Part shown: positions 16,233 to 23,690 of the stretch, piece after piece | Numbering within the stretch: position 1 is the first letter of the stretch | Layout: every line of letters starts with the position of its first letter | Source: UBA6244 sp041582875 | GTDB taxonomy: Bacteria; Bacteroidota; Bacteroidia; Bacteroidales; F082 | DNA length: 23,690 nt | Direction of reading: 5' to 3' | Assembly: GCA_041582875.1 (NCBI GenBank) | Contig: JBFHGX010000047.1 | Location: 1 to 23,690 of the forward strand | Program-made: the position numbers and the translations under genes | Notes under the pieces: model-generated | Seen by the model: only the letters and a program-made list of their open reading frames with translations | What the model was told of the DNA's origin: nothing | Database searches by the model: none

Positions 16233-17546
16233 CTATTTCATCATTTTTTCATCCAGTTTATCCTGAACAAAAAATGTGCTTATAGCACCAAAAATCATTA
16301 ATACTCCTGCCATAACAATTGAGTACAGTGGATTTCCACCAAAGAAGAAGGTAAGGATATAGCCACCAAAAATCCCATTAATAATTTGGGGTATGGTAAT
16401 CGACATGTTGAAGAGCCCCATGAACATACCCATTTTTTGTGGAGGAATTGAATTGGCCAGCATGGCGTATGGCATGGCTAAAATACTACCCCAGGCAAAT
16501 CCAATACCTATCATTGGGATGATGAGGTATTGCGGATCGGTAAAAACCAAAAAGGATATAAAAGACAAGCCTCCAACAGTTAGTGCGATGGCATGTGTTG
16601 CTCGTCGACCAATGATATTTGCCAACTTGGGTAATAATAAGGCAATAATGGCAGAAACCCCATTGTAGATTCCAAACAAAATACCAACCCAGTCACCGGC
16701 TTCCTGATAAGCGGCTGAAGAAGGATCTGAAGTTCCATAAAAATGCTGTGCTACTGCTGGAGTGGTGTATACCCACATACTAAAAAGTGCAAACCATGAA
16801 AAAAACTGAACTAGCAAAAGTTGCCACATGGTTTTCGGAATGGTAAATTTTTCTTTCTCTCCAGCAGTTTTATTGGTGGGTTCTTCCTCATAGTACTCAG
16901 GAGGATATTCTTTAGTAGTACTTACCGTCCAAATAATCGAACTGATGAGTACAGCGGCACCTATGTAAAAGGACCATATCACATTGGTTGGGACTTCGCC
17001 ATCTACTGCTGCGGCATTCGACATGCCCAGCCAATTGTTTAATATATATGGAAGCCATGAACCTGCCACAGCTCCTATTCCAATAAGAAGTGTTTGCACT
17101 GAAAAGCCTAAAGTGTGTTGCTCGTCAGGTAATTTGTCAGCCACCAATGCCCTAAAGGGCTCCATAGAAATGTTGATGGAGGCGTCCATAATCATCAATA
17201 AACCTCCTCCAATAAACATGGGGGCTATCCAAGTGGCTAAATGAGGGGCGTTAGGCATGAGAACCAATGCAATACTGGTCATAATTGCTCCAACAAGGAA
17301 GTAGGGGCGACGCCGTCCGAAAGCATTCCAAGTCTTATCGCTGAAATAGCCAATGATGGGCTGAATGATCATTCCTGTCATAGGTGCAACCAACCAGAAC
17401 CAGCTAAGGTGTTCGAGGTCAGCTCCAAAAGTGAGCAGAATTCTGGAGGCATTTGCATTTTGCAGAGCAAACCCAAACTGAATACCCAAAAATCCAAAAC
17501 TCATGTTCCAGATTTGCCAAAACGATAACCGAGGTTTATTTATCAT
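16233..17546 (-). CDS. MFS sugar/cation symporter, SLC45-like
   Basis: A 437-residue inner-membrane transporter with about 12 predicted helices. The loop after helix 2 reads GYFSDKTWNAFGRRRP (66-81), the MFS motif A variant of the SLC45/sucrose transporter and GPH-like families, which carry disaccharides such as sucrose or maltose with protons. The N-terminal stretch FGFLGIQFGFALQNANASRI also fits bacterial SLC45-like proteins. The ATG at 17546 is preferred; a TTG-initiated extension to 17594 adds residues not expected before the first helix. It lies 269 bp upstream of the HAD-GH65 gene on the same strand, so it probably supplies the disaccharide for that enzyme, as one unit or as two with an internal promoter. 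It is divergent from rnpA. Confidence 0.88.
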   Translation of the reverse strand: MINKPRLSFWQIWNMSFGFLGIQFGFALQNANASRILLTFGADLEHLSWFWLVAPMTGMIIQPIIGYFSDKTWNAFGRRRPYFLVGAIMTSIALVLMPNAPHLATWIAPMFIGGGLLMIMDASINISMEPFRALVADKLPDEQHTLGFSVQTLLIGIGAVAGSWLPYILNNWLGMSNAAAVDGEVPTNVIWSFYIGAAVLISSIIWTVSTTKEYPPEYYEEEPTNKTAGEKEKFTIPKTMWQLLLVQFFSWFALFSMWVYTTPAVAQHFYGTSDPSSAAYQEAGDWVGILFGIYNGVSAIIALLLPKLANIIGRRATHAIALTVGGLSFISFLVFTDPQYLIIPMIGIGFAWGSILAMPYAMLANSIPPQKMGMFMGLFNMSITIPQIINGIFGGYILTFFFGGNPLYSIVMAGVLMIFGAISTFFVQDKLDEKMMK

Positions 17547-17908
17547 GATAAATTGTATTTTTTTGAAGCCCCGAAGATAGAAAAAGTGAATCAATTAGCT
17601 TGATTCGATGAGTGTTTTTTTAATTAATGTTGAATGGTGAGTTTTTTATTGAAATTAAAAGTTCTCAAAATGAGTTCATTTCAATACAATTATCTGTATA
17701 ATTGGTAAATAGTAAAATAATAAAAAACGGGAAAGAAACGAGTGCTTGGTGGGTAAATCATCTAAATGCGTGAGTTCAAATTTGAATCTGTATTTTTGCT
17801 TTCTTTGCCTTTGCCAGATGTAATTGTGCCAGCTGTAAACAATAGCAGTGGCTTCTTTGCGTTGGATGAGTAGATGCCTTTACGTGTTTTAGAAGTTTAA
17901 AGTGCCTT
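17547..17908. promoter_or_regulatory. Divergent intergenic region with short palindromes
   Basis: This 362-bp AT-rich gap separates the minus-strand symporter from plus-strand rnpA. It holds three perfect inverted repeats: GAATCAA-N5-TTGATTC (17588-17606), 42 bp from the symporter ATG; CAATTAT-N4-ATAATTG (17687-17704); and the 12-bp palindrome TTCAAATTTGAA (17775-17786), just before a -7-like box. The first is placed as an operator for the symporter would be. I see no gene, RNA or repeat family in it. Confidence 0.45.
17791..17798 (+). promoter_or_regulatory. Candidate -7 box for the rnpA operon
   Basis: TATTTTTG matches TAnnTTTG in full and would give a leader of about 100 nt before the rnpA ATG. 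No good -33 element lies at the standard distance; the palindrome at 17775-17786 sits just upstream and would overlap a polymerase footprint. Confidence 0.45.
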
Positions 17909-18310
17909 ATGAATCTTGTCAGGAATACCTTTACCAAGGACGAACGTTTGAACAATGTAAGCTTGATAAGCAACTTGTTTAAGCAGGGTAATTCCATGTT
18001 TGTATATCCATTTAAGGTAATTTACAAGGTGAACTCCATCGAAAAAACTCCTCCGATACAACTTTTATTGGTTGCTCCAAAAAAAAGTTTTAAACGTGCT
18101 GTTGATCGAAACCAAATCAAGCGTTTGGTTCGCGAAGCCTATCGTACCCGCAAGCATGAATTGTGGTCGTCGCAAACTCTAAGAGGAAACCAATTGCTTT
18201 TAGGTTTGGTTTATGTGGGCAAAACTATTCTACCATACTCCGAAATAGAAAAGAAATTAATCCTAATTTTGCAAAGATTATCGAAGAAAGATGAAGAAAA
18301 TATTGGCTGA
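17909..18310 (+). CDS. rnpA: Ribonuclease P protein component
   Basis: A 133-residue basic protein that binds the RNase P RNA and helps mature tRNA 5' ends. The RNR signature is clear as FKRAVDRNQIKRLVREAYR (from residue 61). The N-terminal part has the usual ERL...LF.QG...YPFKV pattern that forms the substrate cleft. ATG at 17909 gives the normal start and length. Its last 20 nt overlap yidD, the standard bacterial pairing. Neither rpmH nor dnaA is adjacent, unlike in Proteobacteria or Firmicutes. Confidence 0.94.
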   Translation: MNLVRNTFTKDERLNNVSLISNLFKQGNSMFVYPFKVIYKVNSIEKTPPIQLLLVAPKKSFKRAVDRNQIKRLVREAYRTRKHELWSSQTLRGNQLLLGLVYVGKTILPYSEIEKKLILILQRLSKKDEENIG

Positions 18311-18512
18311 GTTTTTTGTTTTGTTGATACGGGTTTACCAATATACTTTATCTCCATTTATAGGCCGTTCGTGCCGCTACACCCCAACTTGCTCATCATA
18401 CAGTATCGATGCCCTCCGAAAACATGGCCCATTTAAAGGTGGGTGGCTTGCTGTCAAACGAATTGGCTCATGTAATCCATGGGGAGGGAGTGGTTACGAT
18501 CCTGTACCTTAA
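18291..18512 (+). CDS. yidD: Membrane protein insertion efficiency factor YidD
   Basis: A 73-residue protein with the YidD fingerprint: an amphipathic N-terminal helix, YQYTLSPFIGRSCRYTPTCS with the paired cysteines, then SYSIDALRKHGPFKGGW, and the ending RIGSCNPWGGSGYDPVP. YidD sits on the inner face of the membrane and aids YidC-dependent insertion. It overlaps the end of rnpA by 20 nt and ends 10 nt before the S41 peptidase start. yidC itself is not in the window. Confidence 0.96.
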   Translation: MKKILAEFFVLLIRVYQYTLSPFIGRSCRYTPTCSSYSIDALRKHGPFKGGWLAVKRIGSCNPWGGSGYDPVP

Positions 18513-18522
18513 TTTAATTACT

Positions 18523-20208
18523 ATGAAAAAAACGATTGTTCTGCGAGTTGTCCTTTACACGATTTTAATGACCGTGGTGTTTCCATCCTTCGCTCAGCAA
18601 AAAAATAATTTTGAATTGTCGAAGAACCTGGAAATATATGCAGATATGCTTCGCCAGTTAAATATTAGTTACGCCGACGACATCAATCCCGGTGAGTTGA
18701 ACACCGCCGCTATTGATGCTTTGCTGAACAAGTTGGATCCCTATACGGTTTATGTGCCCGAATCGAAATTGGAAGATTTTGAACTGATGACCAAAGGCGA
18801 ATACGGTGGAATAGGTGCTCTTATTCAAAAGCAAGGCGATTACGTGATGATTACCGAGCCTTACGAGAATTTTCCGGCGTTTAAAGCCGGATTGATTGCC
18901 GGTGATGAAATAATGAGCATCGATGGCGAATCTGCCAAGGGCAAAACAACCACTGAGGTGAGCGACCGGTTAAAAGGGGTTCCTGGATCGGAGTTTAAAC
19001 TTGAGATTAAAAGGTATGGTGATTCGCTAACCCGTGAAGTCACCATCGTTCGTGAAAAAATAAAAATTCCCAACATTCCTTATAGTGGCATGTTGGGTGA
19101 CGAAGTGGGGTATGTGAGCTTATCGCAATTTAATCCAAATGCAGCGCAAGATGTTAAAGGTGCTTTTATGAAATTGGCAGAAGAACATCCGCTTAAGGGC
19201 TTGATTCTTGATTTGCGCGGTAATGGAGGTGGATTACTCAATGAGGCAGTTGATATTGTAAATATTTTCGTTCCCAAAGGAGTTATGGTGGTAACCACCA
19301 AAGGCAAAACACGTGCAAGTACTCAGGTGCATATGACTCGCAATAAGGAAATCGACCTAAATATACCATTGGTAGTTTTGGTTGACGAGAATAGCGCTTC
19401 TGCTTCTGAAATTGTGGCAGGATCCATACAAGATTTGGACCGAGGCGTAATTGTGGGTTCGCGTACGTTTGGTAAGGGGTTGGTTCAGAATATTGTTCCG
19501 TTACCTTACAATTCAAAGATGAAAATTACGGTGGCGAAGTATTATATTCCCAGCGGAAGGTGTATTCAGGCTATCGATTATTTTCATAAAGATGGTGAGA
19601 ATGCCAAAGAAAATTTGGCCGATTCTGTCGTTGCTTCCTTTAAAACCAAAAATGGACGAACTGTTTATGAAGGGTTAGGTATTGCTCCCGATATTAAAGC
19701 TGAAGCTCAAATGTTTAGTCAGGTGAGTGGTGATTTGTATGCACAAAACTATATTTTTAGGTTTGTAAACGATTTTGTTTTAGTCAACGATAGCATCACC
19801 GACGTCGATGATTTTCAGGTGAGTGATTCTCTTTTTGATGCATTTAAAACCTTTGTAACTGCTCAGGATTTCAATTACCTCACCCAAACAGAAGCTTTGC
19901 TCGATCAAATGGAAGCAAGCTCCGAAAGAGAAGCTTATAAGGATGCCATCGGGCCGCAAATGGAGGCTTTAAAAGAGCTAATCAAGGAAGAGAAAAAGAA
20001 AGATATTGATAAACACCGGGCTGAAATTGAAGAAATGATTAGGGTGGAAATCATTACCCGCTACTATCATCAGCAAGGCAAATTGCAGGCAGCTTTAAAA
20101 AACGATTTGGAGGTGAAAGAAGCACTTAGGATTTTAAATGATCCTCAGTTGTACAAATCAATTCTTAAGGGAACCTATGTTGCTGAAAATCCATCCGAAA
20201 AACAATAA
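18523..20208 (+). CDS. S41 family C-terminal processing peptidase (CtpA/Prc-like)
   Basis: A 561-residue exported serine protease. A signal peptide (about 1-22, ending FAQ) is followed by an N-terminal helical part, a PDZ domain (about 80-165, with GGIGALI and AGDEIMSIDG), and the S41 core. The catalytic Ser is Ser293 in ENSASASEI and the Lys is Lys318 in RTFGKG, 25 residues apart as in E. coli Prc (452 and 477). The C-terminal 150 residues are Glu/Lys-rich and largely helical. The ATG at 18523 is chosen because it starts the signal peptide; an in-frame ATG at 18409 lies inside yidD. It likely trims periplasmic or envelope proteins. The following gene starts 6 nt downstream. Confidence 0.95.
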   Translation: MKKTIVLRVVLYTILMTVVFPSFAQQKNNFELSKNLEIYADMLRQLNISYADDINPGELNTAAIDALLNKLDPYTVYVPESKLEDFELMTKGEYGGIGALIQKQGDYVMITEPYENFPAFKAGLIAGDEIMSIDGESAKGKTTTEVSDRLKGVPGSEFKLEIKRYGDSLTREVTIVREKIKIPNIPYSGMLGDEVGYVSLSQFNPNAAQDVKGAFMKLAEEHPLKGLILDLRGNGGGLLNEAVDIVNIFVPKGVMVVTTKGKTRASTQVHMTRNKEIDLNIPLVVLVDENSASASEIVAGSIQDLDRGVIVGSRTFGKGLVQNIVPLPYNSKMKITVAKYYIPSGRCIQAIDYFHKDGENAKENLADSVVASFKTKNGRTVYEGLGIAPDIKAEAQMFSQVSGDLYAQNYIFRFVNDFVLVNDSITDVDDFQVSDSLFDAFKTFVTAQDFNYLTQTEALLDQMEASSEREAYKDAIGPQMEALKELIKEEKKKDIDKHRAEIEEMIRVEIITRYYHQQGKLQAALKNDLEVKEALRILNDPQLYKSILKGTYVAENPSEKQ

Positions 20209-20214
20209 CCGCCG

Positions 20215-21903
20215 GTGAAACTGCTTAACTCTGGTACAAACATTCACTCCCTTGCCTATTTTGTGGCGTTGGTTTTGCTCGCTATGAGTATTCCGTTGTC
20301 GAAATATGCCATGAGTGTTTCGCAGTTTGCCATACTTGGTTTGTGGATTTGGGCAGGTTTTTCGTTTCAAATTTCTTTTCGGTTTTTTAAATTGAGAGGT
20401 TTTTTTGGGGGATTGCGTCACTTTTTTATTTATTTATTTCGACTTGCTGTCGATAATTTTGCGGAAAAATTCGGACTGTTTTTTCGCAATAAAGCCGCAC
20501 TTGTTTTTGTCTCAATTTATTTGATTCATGTGGTGGGACTGCTGTATACCCAGAATATAGATTATGCTTTAAAAGACCTGCGTGTAAAATTGCCATTGTT
20601 GATGCTGCCGGTGGTTTTGAGTACAATGGAACCCATGTCTTTCAGCCGATTTCGTGTATTGATGTTTTTTTATCTGGCATCGGTTCTTTCAGGAACACTC
20701 ATTAGTGCTGGTCTTTTAGTAACTGGAAAATATGTGGATATTCGAGAGATATCGCCTTTTATTTCACCAATTCGGTTTGGATTAAATGTGAGTTTTGGTT
20801 TTTTTGCTTTGATTTATTTTGCTTTTCATGACAATAAATCGAAGTTTTGGCAAAGAGTTTTGTTTACAGGTGTGGCCATTTGGTTTGTTGTTTTTCTTTT
20901 TCTACTAGAGTCAGTTACCGGAATTGCAGTTGTAATTTCAGGGGTGGTAGGTTACCTCATTTGGCTGTTGCTTAAAACCAGATTCAAGTGGTTGCGGACT
21001 GTCTTGATTGTCTCGATGATCGCTATTCCTCTTTTTCTCGTTTTCGAGGTCTGGCGAACAGTAATTGATGCCACGACTCCTCCTGATATTAATTTTGCTG
21101 AACTGGATTTGTATACCCGTCAGGGGAACCCTTACGATCATGATACCTCAAACAACCAAGTGGAGGATGGACGGTATGTTGGTTTATATATATGTGCCCA
21201 GGAGCTTGAGGAAGCATGGAATAAACGCAGTTCTATAGATTATCATGGAAAAACTGAAGCTTGTTACCCAGTAGATGCTACGTTGATTAGGTATTTAACT
21301 TCCAAGGATTTGCGCAAGGATGCAGACGGAGTAAATGCACTGTCTGAGTGGGATATCAGAACCATTGAGCAGGGTACAGCTAATGTTCATTACATCACTT
21401 CTCCCGGATTGCGTGTTCGTATCCTTAAAATGCTAAAGGGGTATGATGTGTATCAAAAAACAGGTAATCCAAGTGGAAGTAGTATGATGCAACGTATTGA
21501 ATATATCCGGGCTTCATTGGGAATTATCCAAACGAACTTAATTTATGGTGTGGGCACCGGCGATCTAGACGATGCCTTTAATCAGCAATATGAAGACATG
21601 AATTCGCCGCTTGAAAAACAATACAGATACCATGCCCATAATCAGTTTTTGGGTATTGCGGTGGCGCTGGGCTTATTCGGTTTGTGTTGGTTTATTTTCG
21701 CCCTAATTTATCCTGGAATTAAAACCCATGCCTTCAGTGATTATTTTTACAATGCTTTTTTTATGATGGTGATCATTTCGATGTTTTCGGATGATACCAT
21801 TGAAACCCAGGCAGGAGCAACGTTATTTGCTTTCTTTTTGTCGTTGCTGCTTTTCGGACGAAAACGTGATGGTAATGTATGGCGACCTCCTGGTCAAGAA
21901 TAA
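20215..21903 (+). CDS. O-antigen ligase / polymerase-like membrane protein
   Basis: A 562-residue polytopic inner-membrane protein starting with GTG, 6 nt after the peptidase stop; an ATG at 20284 is an alternative but would fall inside the first membrane helix. About ten hydrophobic segments flank a large loop (roughly residues 290-450), and after it comes YHAHNQFLGIAVALGLFG (His473, His475, Asn476), the hallmark of the Wzy_C/WaaL family, where a His in the periplasmic loop is needed for transfer of glycan from a lipid carrier. WaaL joins O-antigen to lipid A core, and relatives polymerise glycans or glycosylate proteins. The specific role cannot be told from sequence, and no other glycan genes are nearby. 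Confidence 0.78.
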   Translation: MKLLNSGTNIHSLAYFVALVLLAMSIPLSKYAMSVSQFAILGLWIWAGFSFQISFRFFKLRGFFGGLRHFFIYLFRLAVDNFAEKFGLFFRNKAALVFVSIYLIHVVGLLYTQNIDYALKDLRVKLPLLMLPVVLSTMEPMSFSRFRVLMFFYLASVLSGTLISAGLLVTGKYVDIREISPFISPIRFGLNVSFGFFALIYFAFHDNKSKFWQRVLFTGVAIWFVVFLFLLESVTGIAVVISGVVGYLIWLLLKTRFKWLRTVLIVSMIAIPLFLVFEVWRTVIDATTPPDINFAELDLYTRQGNPYDHDTSNNQVEDGRYVGLYICAQELEEAWNKRSSIDYHGKTEACYPVDATLIRYLTSKDLRKDADGVNALSEWDIRTIEQGTANVHYITSPGLRVRILKMLKGYDVYQKTGNPSGSSMMQRIEYIRASLGIIQTNLIYGVGTGDLDDAFNQQYEDMNSPLEKQYRYHAHNQFLGIAVALGLFGLCWFIFALIYPGIKTHAFSDYFYNAFFMMVIISMFSDDTIETQAGATLFAFFLSLLLFGRKRDGNVWRPPGQE

Positions 21904-21908
21904 TTTTG
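21901..21908 (+). promoter_or_regulatory. Possible internal -7 box before cdd
   Basis: TAATTTTG overlaps the stop codon of the O-antigen ligase-like gene and lies 23 nt before the cdd ATG. It matches TAnnTTTG, but no TTG lies near -33. It may be chance. Confidence 0.25.
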
Positions 21909-21931
21909 TAATTTAGCATAAATGCAAAACC

Positions 21932-22429
21932 ATGGAAGTAAAAAAAATTACAATAGAAATTGAAGAATATAAGTCTTTAAAAGAGCTACCTAAAGCTGAT
22001 GTCGTATTGCTTGAAAAGGCAAAAGAGGCCCTTAAAGGATCCTATGCCCCTTATTCGGAATTTCATGTGGGGGCAGCCGCTTTGCTCGCGAATGGTGAAT
22101 TTGTCTTGGGAAGTAATCAGGAAAATACCGCTTATCCTTCAGGACTGTGTGCCGAAAGGGTAGCGCTTTTTCATGCACAATCTACATTCCCAGGCGTACC
22201 TGTGTTGGCCTTGGCCATCACGGCTCAGTGCGATCATTTTGTTACTAGAGACCCCATTACTCCTTGCGGTTCGTGCCGACAAGTGATTTCTGAGGTAGAA
22301 AAACGTCAGCAGAATAAAATCCGGGTTGTGATGAAAGGAGAAGAGGGAATTGTTCAGGCTGTGGTGGGCATCGATCAGTTGTTACCTTTGCTTTTTCATG
22401 AGGAAAAACTCAAAAAATCGCAGCACTAG
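21932..22429 (+). CDS. cdd: Cytidine deaminase
   Basis: A 165-residue zinc enzyme of the homotetrameric class that converts cytidine and deoxycytidine to uridine and deoxyuridine in pyrimidine salvage. The zinc site is complete: CAE (73-75) with Cys73 and catalytic Glu75, and PCGSC (111-115) with Cys112 and Cys115. AYPSGLC and the N-terminal APYSEFHVGAA are typical. It is slightly longer at the N-terminus than the 130-residue classical form; a 28-residue lead (MEVKKITIEI...) precedes the core, as I recall for Bacteroidota Cdd. It may be in the rnpA operon or have its own promoter. Confidence 0.96.
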   Translation: MEVKKITIEIEEYKSLKELPKADVVLLEKAKEALKGSYAPYSEFHVGAAALLANGEFVLGSNQENTAYPSGLCAERVALFHAQSTFPGVPVLALAITAQCDHFVTRDPITPCGSCRQVISEVEKRQQNKIRVVMKGEEGIVQAVVGIDQLLPLLFHEEKLKKSQH

Positions 22430-22437
22430 AGTGCTGC
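22420..22437. repeat. Hairpin spanning the cdd stop codon
   Basis: GCAGCAC (22420-22426) and GTGCTGC (22431-22437) form a perfect 7-bp stem with a 4-nt loop that contains the TAG stop. A T-run follows only on the minus strand (complement of six A at 22413-22418), so it is a weak or partial terminator for cdd at best. Confidence 0.4.
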
Positions 22438-22488
22438 AAGTATAAATTGCTATTGATCATATTATATAAAACTTACCCTTAAACTACC

Positions 22489-23352
22489 ATGAAAAAACTA
22501 TTCTTACTATCTCTGGCTTTTATATCCTTGGTTTCATTCAGAGCTGATAAGCCAGCTTATAAGCTGTTTACCGGAGAAGGAAAACAGGTGAAATATGCTC
22601 AAATGATGGAGGCACTCAATGAGGCTGATGTTGTTTTTTTTGGCGAATTACATGATAATCCAATTGCCCACTGGCTTGAATTTGAGATTACCCGCGATTT
22701 GTACACATCCCGCCAAGGAAACCTTGTGTTGGGAGCAGAAATGTTTGAGACAGATAATCAACTGTTGTTGAATGAATACCTGGATGGTAAAATATCAGAA
22801 AGTAGTTTTGAGAAAGAAGCCCGATTGTGGCCGAATTACCAAACCGATTACAAACCTCTGGTTAAGTTTGCCAAAGACAGCAGCCTTTATTTTATAGCTA
22901 CCAATGTACCAAGACGTTATGCCTCGGTAGTTTATAAACAGGGCGTTGACACTCTAGAGTTTTTATCGGCAGAAGCCCGTGGCTATATGGCCCCGCTTCC
23001 TTTCGCTTACGATTCGGCTGTAAAATGTTATGCCGATATGATGGCTGAAATGGAAATGATGGGTCATGCCAATCCCAATTTGCCTAAATCACAAGCTTTA
23101 AAAGATGCCACCATGGCCTATCAAATTGCCGTAAATATGGACCAGGAAACGCTTTTTATTCATTACAATGGCAGTTATCACTCTAATAATGGAGAGGGGA
23201 TTATTTGGCATCTGAATCAATATAAGCCTGGATTGAAAATTGCAACCATTAACACGGTACTGCAGTCGGATATTGAGAAAATGGATGAGGAATTTCAGCA
23301 TTCTGCCGATTTTGTTGTGGTCGTTCCTGAAACGATGACCAAGACACGATAA
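22489..23352 (+). CDS. ChaN-family (haem-binding uptake, Tiki-superfamily) secreted protein
   Basis: A 287-residue protein with a signal peptide (about 1-17) lacking a lipobox Cys, so it is probably soluble in the periplasm rather than a lipoprotein. The core has the ChaN/Tiki fingerprint: VVFFGELHDNPIAHWLEFE with the GExH motif near residues 51-54, VLGAEMFETDNQ, and a late His-containing stretch FIHYNGSYHSNNGEGI. ChaN of Campylobacter binds haem, while Tiki-like relatives are metalloproteases; the two active-site regions are similar, so iron or haem binding and proteolysis are both open. It follows cdd by 59 nt and converges on rlmF. Confidence 0.85.
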   Translation: MKKLFLLSLAFISLVSFRADKPAYKLFTGEGKQVKYAQMMEALNEADVVFFGELHDNPIAHWLEFEITRDLYTSRQGNLVLGAEMFETDNQLLLNEYLDGKISESSFEKEARLWPNYQTDYKPLVKFAKDSSLYFIATNVPRRYASVVYKQGVDTLEFLSAEARGYMAPLPFAYDSAVKCYADMMAEMEMMGHANPNLPKSQALKDATMAYQIAVNMDQETLFIHYNGSYHSNNGEGIIWHLNQYKPGLKIATINTVLQSDIEKMDEEFQHSADFVVVVPETMTKTR

Positions 23353-23362
23353 TATCTTGGTC
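23337..23362. terminator. Inverted repeat between convergent genes, possible bidirectional terminator
   Basis: GACCAAGA (23337-23344) and TCTTGGTC (23355-23362) pair over 8 bp with a 10-nt loop holding the ChaN-gene stop. On the minus strand it begins 5 nt after the rlmF stop. No T tract follows on either strand, so termination is tentative. A second 7-bp repeat (23364-23370 with 23383-23389) overlaps the rlmF end. Confidence 0.4.
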
Positions 23363-23366
23363 TACA

Positions 23367-23690
23367 TTACGATGGGCATGAGGTAATGTTTTGCGTGTCT
23401 TCTACCTCCTGTTTCTTTTCTGCAAAAGTCCAGGCCACAATCCTGCTAATTTTATTGCCTTGTCCCATGTCAATGGTTCGCACCTTAGTGGCTTTTACCT
23501 GTTTTAACGCATTGTAAACTGCTATTAAATTGGATTCTTTTGAAATAAGTGTAGTAAACCAACGGCAGGAGAAAGCATGGTGCTTACTCTCCAAAATCAG
23601 GGTGCGCACAAACCTGATTTCGCCTCCTTCACACCACAATTCATTATGCTTCCCACCGAAGTTTAAGGTGGGTTGATTGGCTTTTTTTCC
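23367..23690 (-). CDS. rlmF: 23S rRNA (adenine1618-N6)-methyltransferase, C-terminal part, 5' end cut by window edge
   Basis: RlmF methylates A1618 of 23S rRNA using S-adenosylmethionine. The minus strand is open from base 23690, giving 107 codons before TAA at 23367-23369. The translation reads ANQPTLNFGGKHNELWCEGG, followed by RFVRTLILESK, WFTTLISKESNL, VRTIDMGQGNKISRIVAWTF. This corresponds closely to the end of E. coli RlmF (YbiN), with NFGG..xELWCEGGE and MxQGxxxSRxxAWTF. The N-terminal two-thirds, including the SAM-binding motifs, lie outside the window. The TTG at 23639 is internal, not a start. Confidence 0.94.
   Translation of the reverse strand, partial: GKKANQPTLNFGGKHNELWCEGGEIRFVRTLILESKHHAFSCRWFTTLISKESNLIAVYNALKQVKATKVRTIDMGQGNKISRIVAWTFAEKKQEVEDTQNITSCPS

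Noticed and set aside
17547..17594. TTG-initiated extension of the symporter.
   Set aside because: The added residues precede the first membrane helix without family support, and the ATG at 17546 is normal.
17776..17997. A 73-codon minus-strand frame opposite the rnpA start.
   Set aside because: It covers the promoter region and rnpA N-terminus, has a Lys/Leu/His-rich low-complexity translation, and resembles no family.
18409..18522. Longer S41 peptidase start within yidD.
   Set aside because: It runs through yidD in another frame and hides the signal peptide starting at 18523.
23367..23639. Right-edge minus-strand frame taken as a complete 90-residue protein starting at 23639.
   Set aside because: The apparent start is an internal TTG; the frame continues to the window edge and matches the RlmF C-terminus.

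Overview
The window reads as chromosomal DNA of a Bacteroidota bacterium. The evidence is a fused secDF, an OmpA/TPR/beta-propeller protein with the architecture of the type IX secretion component PorE, the order rnpA-yidD-S41 peptidase, and several promoter-like boxes of the Bacteroidota type TAnnTTTG. An environmental, Marinilabiliales- or Bacteroidales-like member is a guess; nothing here fixes the genus. I saw no rRNA, tRNA, CRISPR array, insertion sequence or phage gene.

Minus-strand block, positions 1-7058: secDF (3879-7058) ends at a strong intrinsic terminator (3825-3857). Immediately downstream lies tatA with a TTG start, then a PorE-like multidomain envelope protein, then purM, which runs off the left edge. 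The PorE-like protein carries an extra C-terminal domain of about 147 residues that looks like a retropepsin (clan AA aspartic protease) domain with an altered active-site motif. This is the most interesting item in the window.

Minus-strand block, 7244-11265: grpE, dnaJ, an ABC ATPase and an ABC-2 permease are packed as one operon, so chaperone and exporter genes are probably co-transcribed.

Minus-strand block, 11514-17546: an SLC45-like sugar/cation symporter, a fused HAD phosphatase/mutase plus GH65 enzyme, and two tandem, diverged P-loop kinases of the uridine kinase/phosphoribulokinase class, closed by a hairpin terminator (11459-11492). I read this as an alpha-glucoside import and phosphorolysis locus: the transporter brings in a disaccharide, GH65 releases beta-glucose 1-phosphate, and the HAD part makes glucose 6-phosphate. 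The paired kinases have no established role and may act on the released acceptor.

Plus-strand block, 17909-23352: rnpA, yidD, an S41 C-terminal processing peptidase, an O-antigen ligase-like membrane protein, cytidine deaminase and a ChaN-like secreted protein, all close together. The divergent 362-bp gap between the symporter and rnpA holds several short palindromes. At the right edge the 3' part of rlmF (minus strand) converges on the ChaN-like gene.
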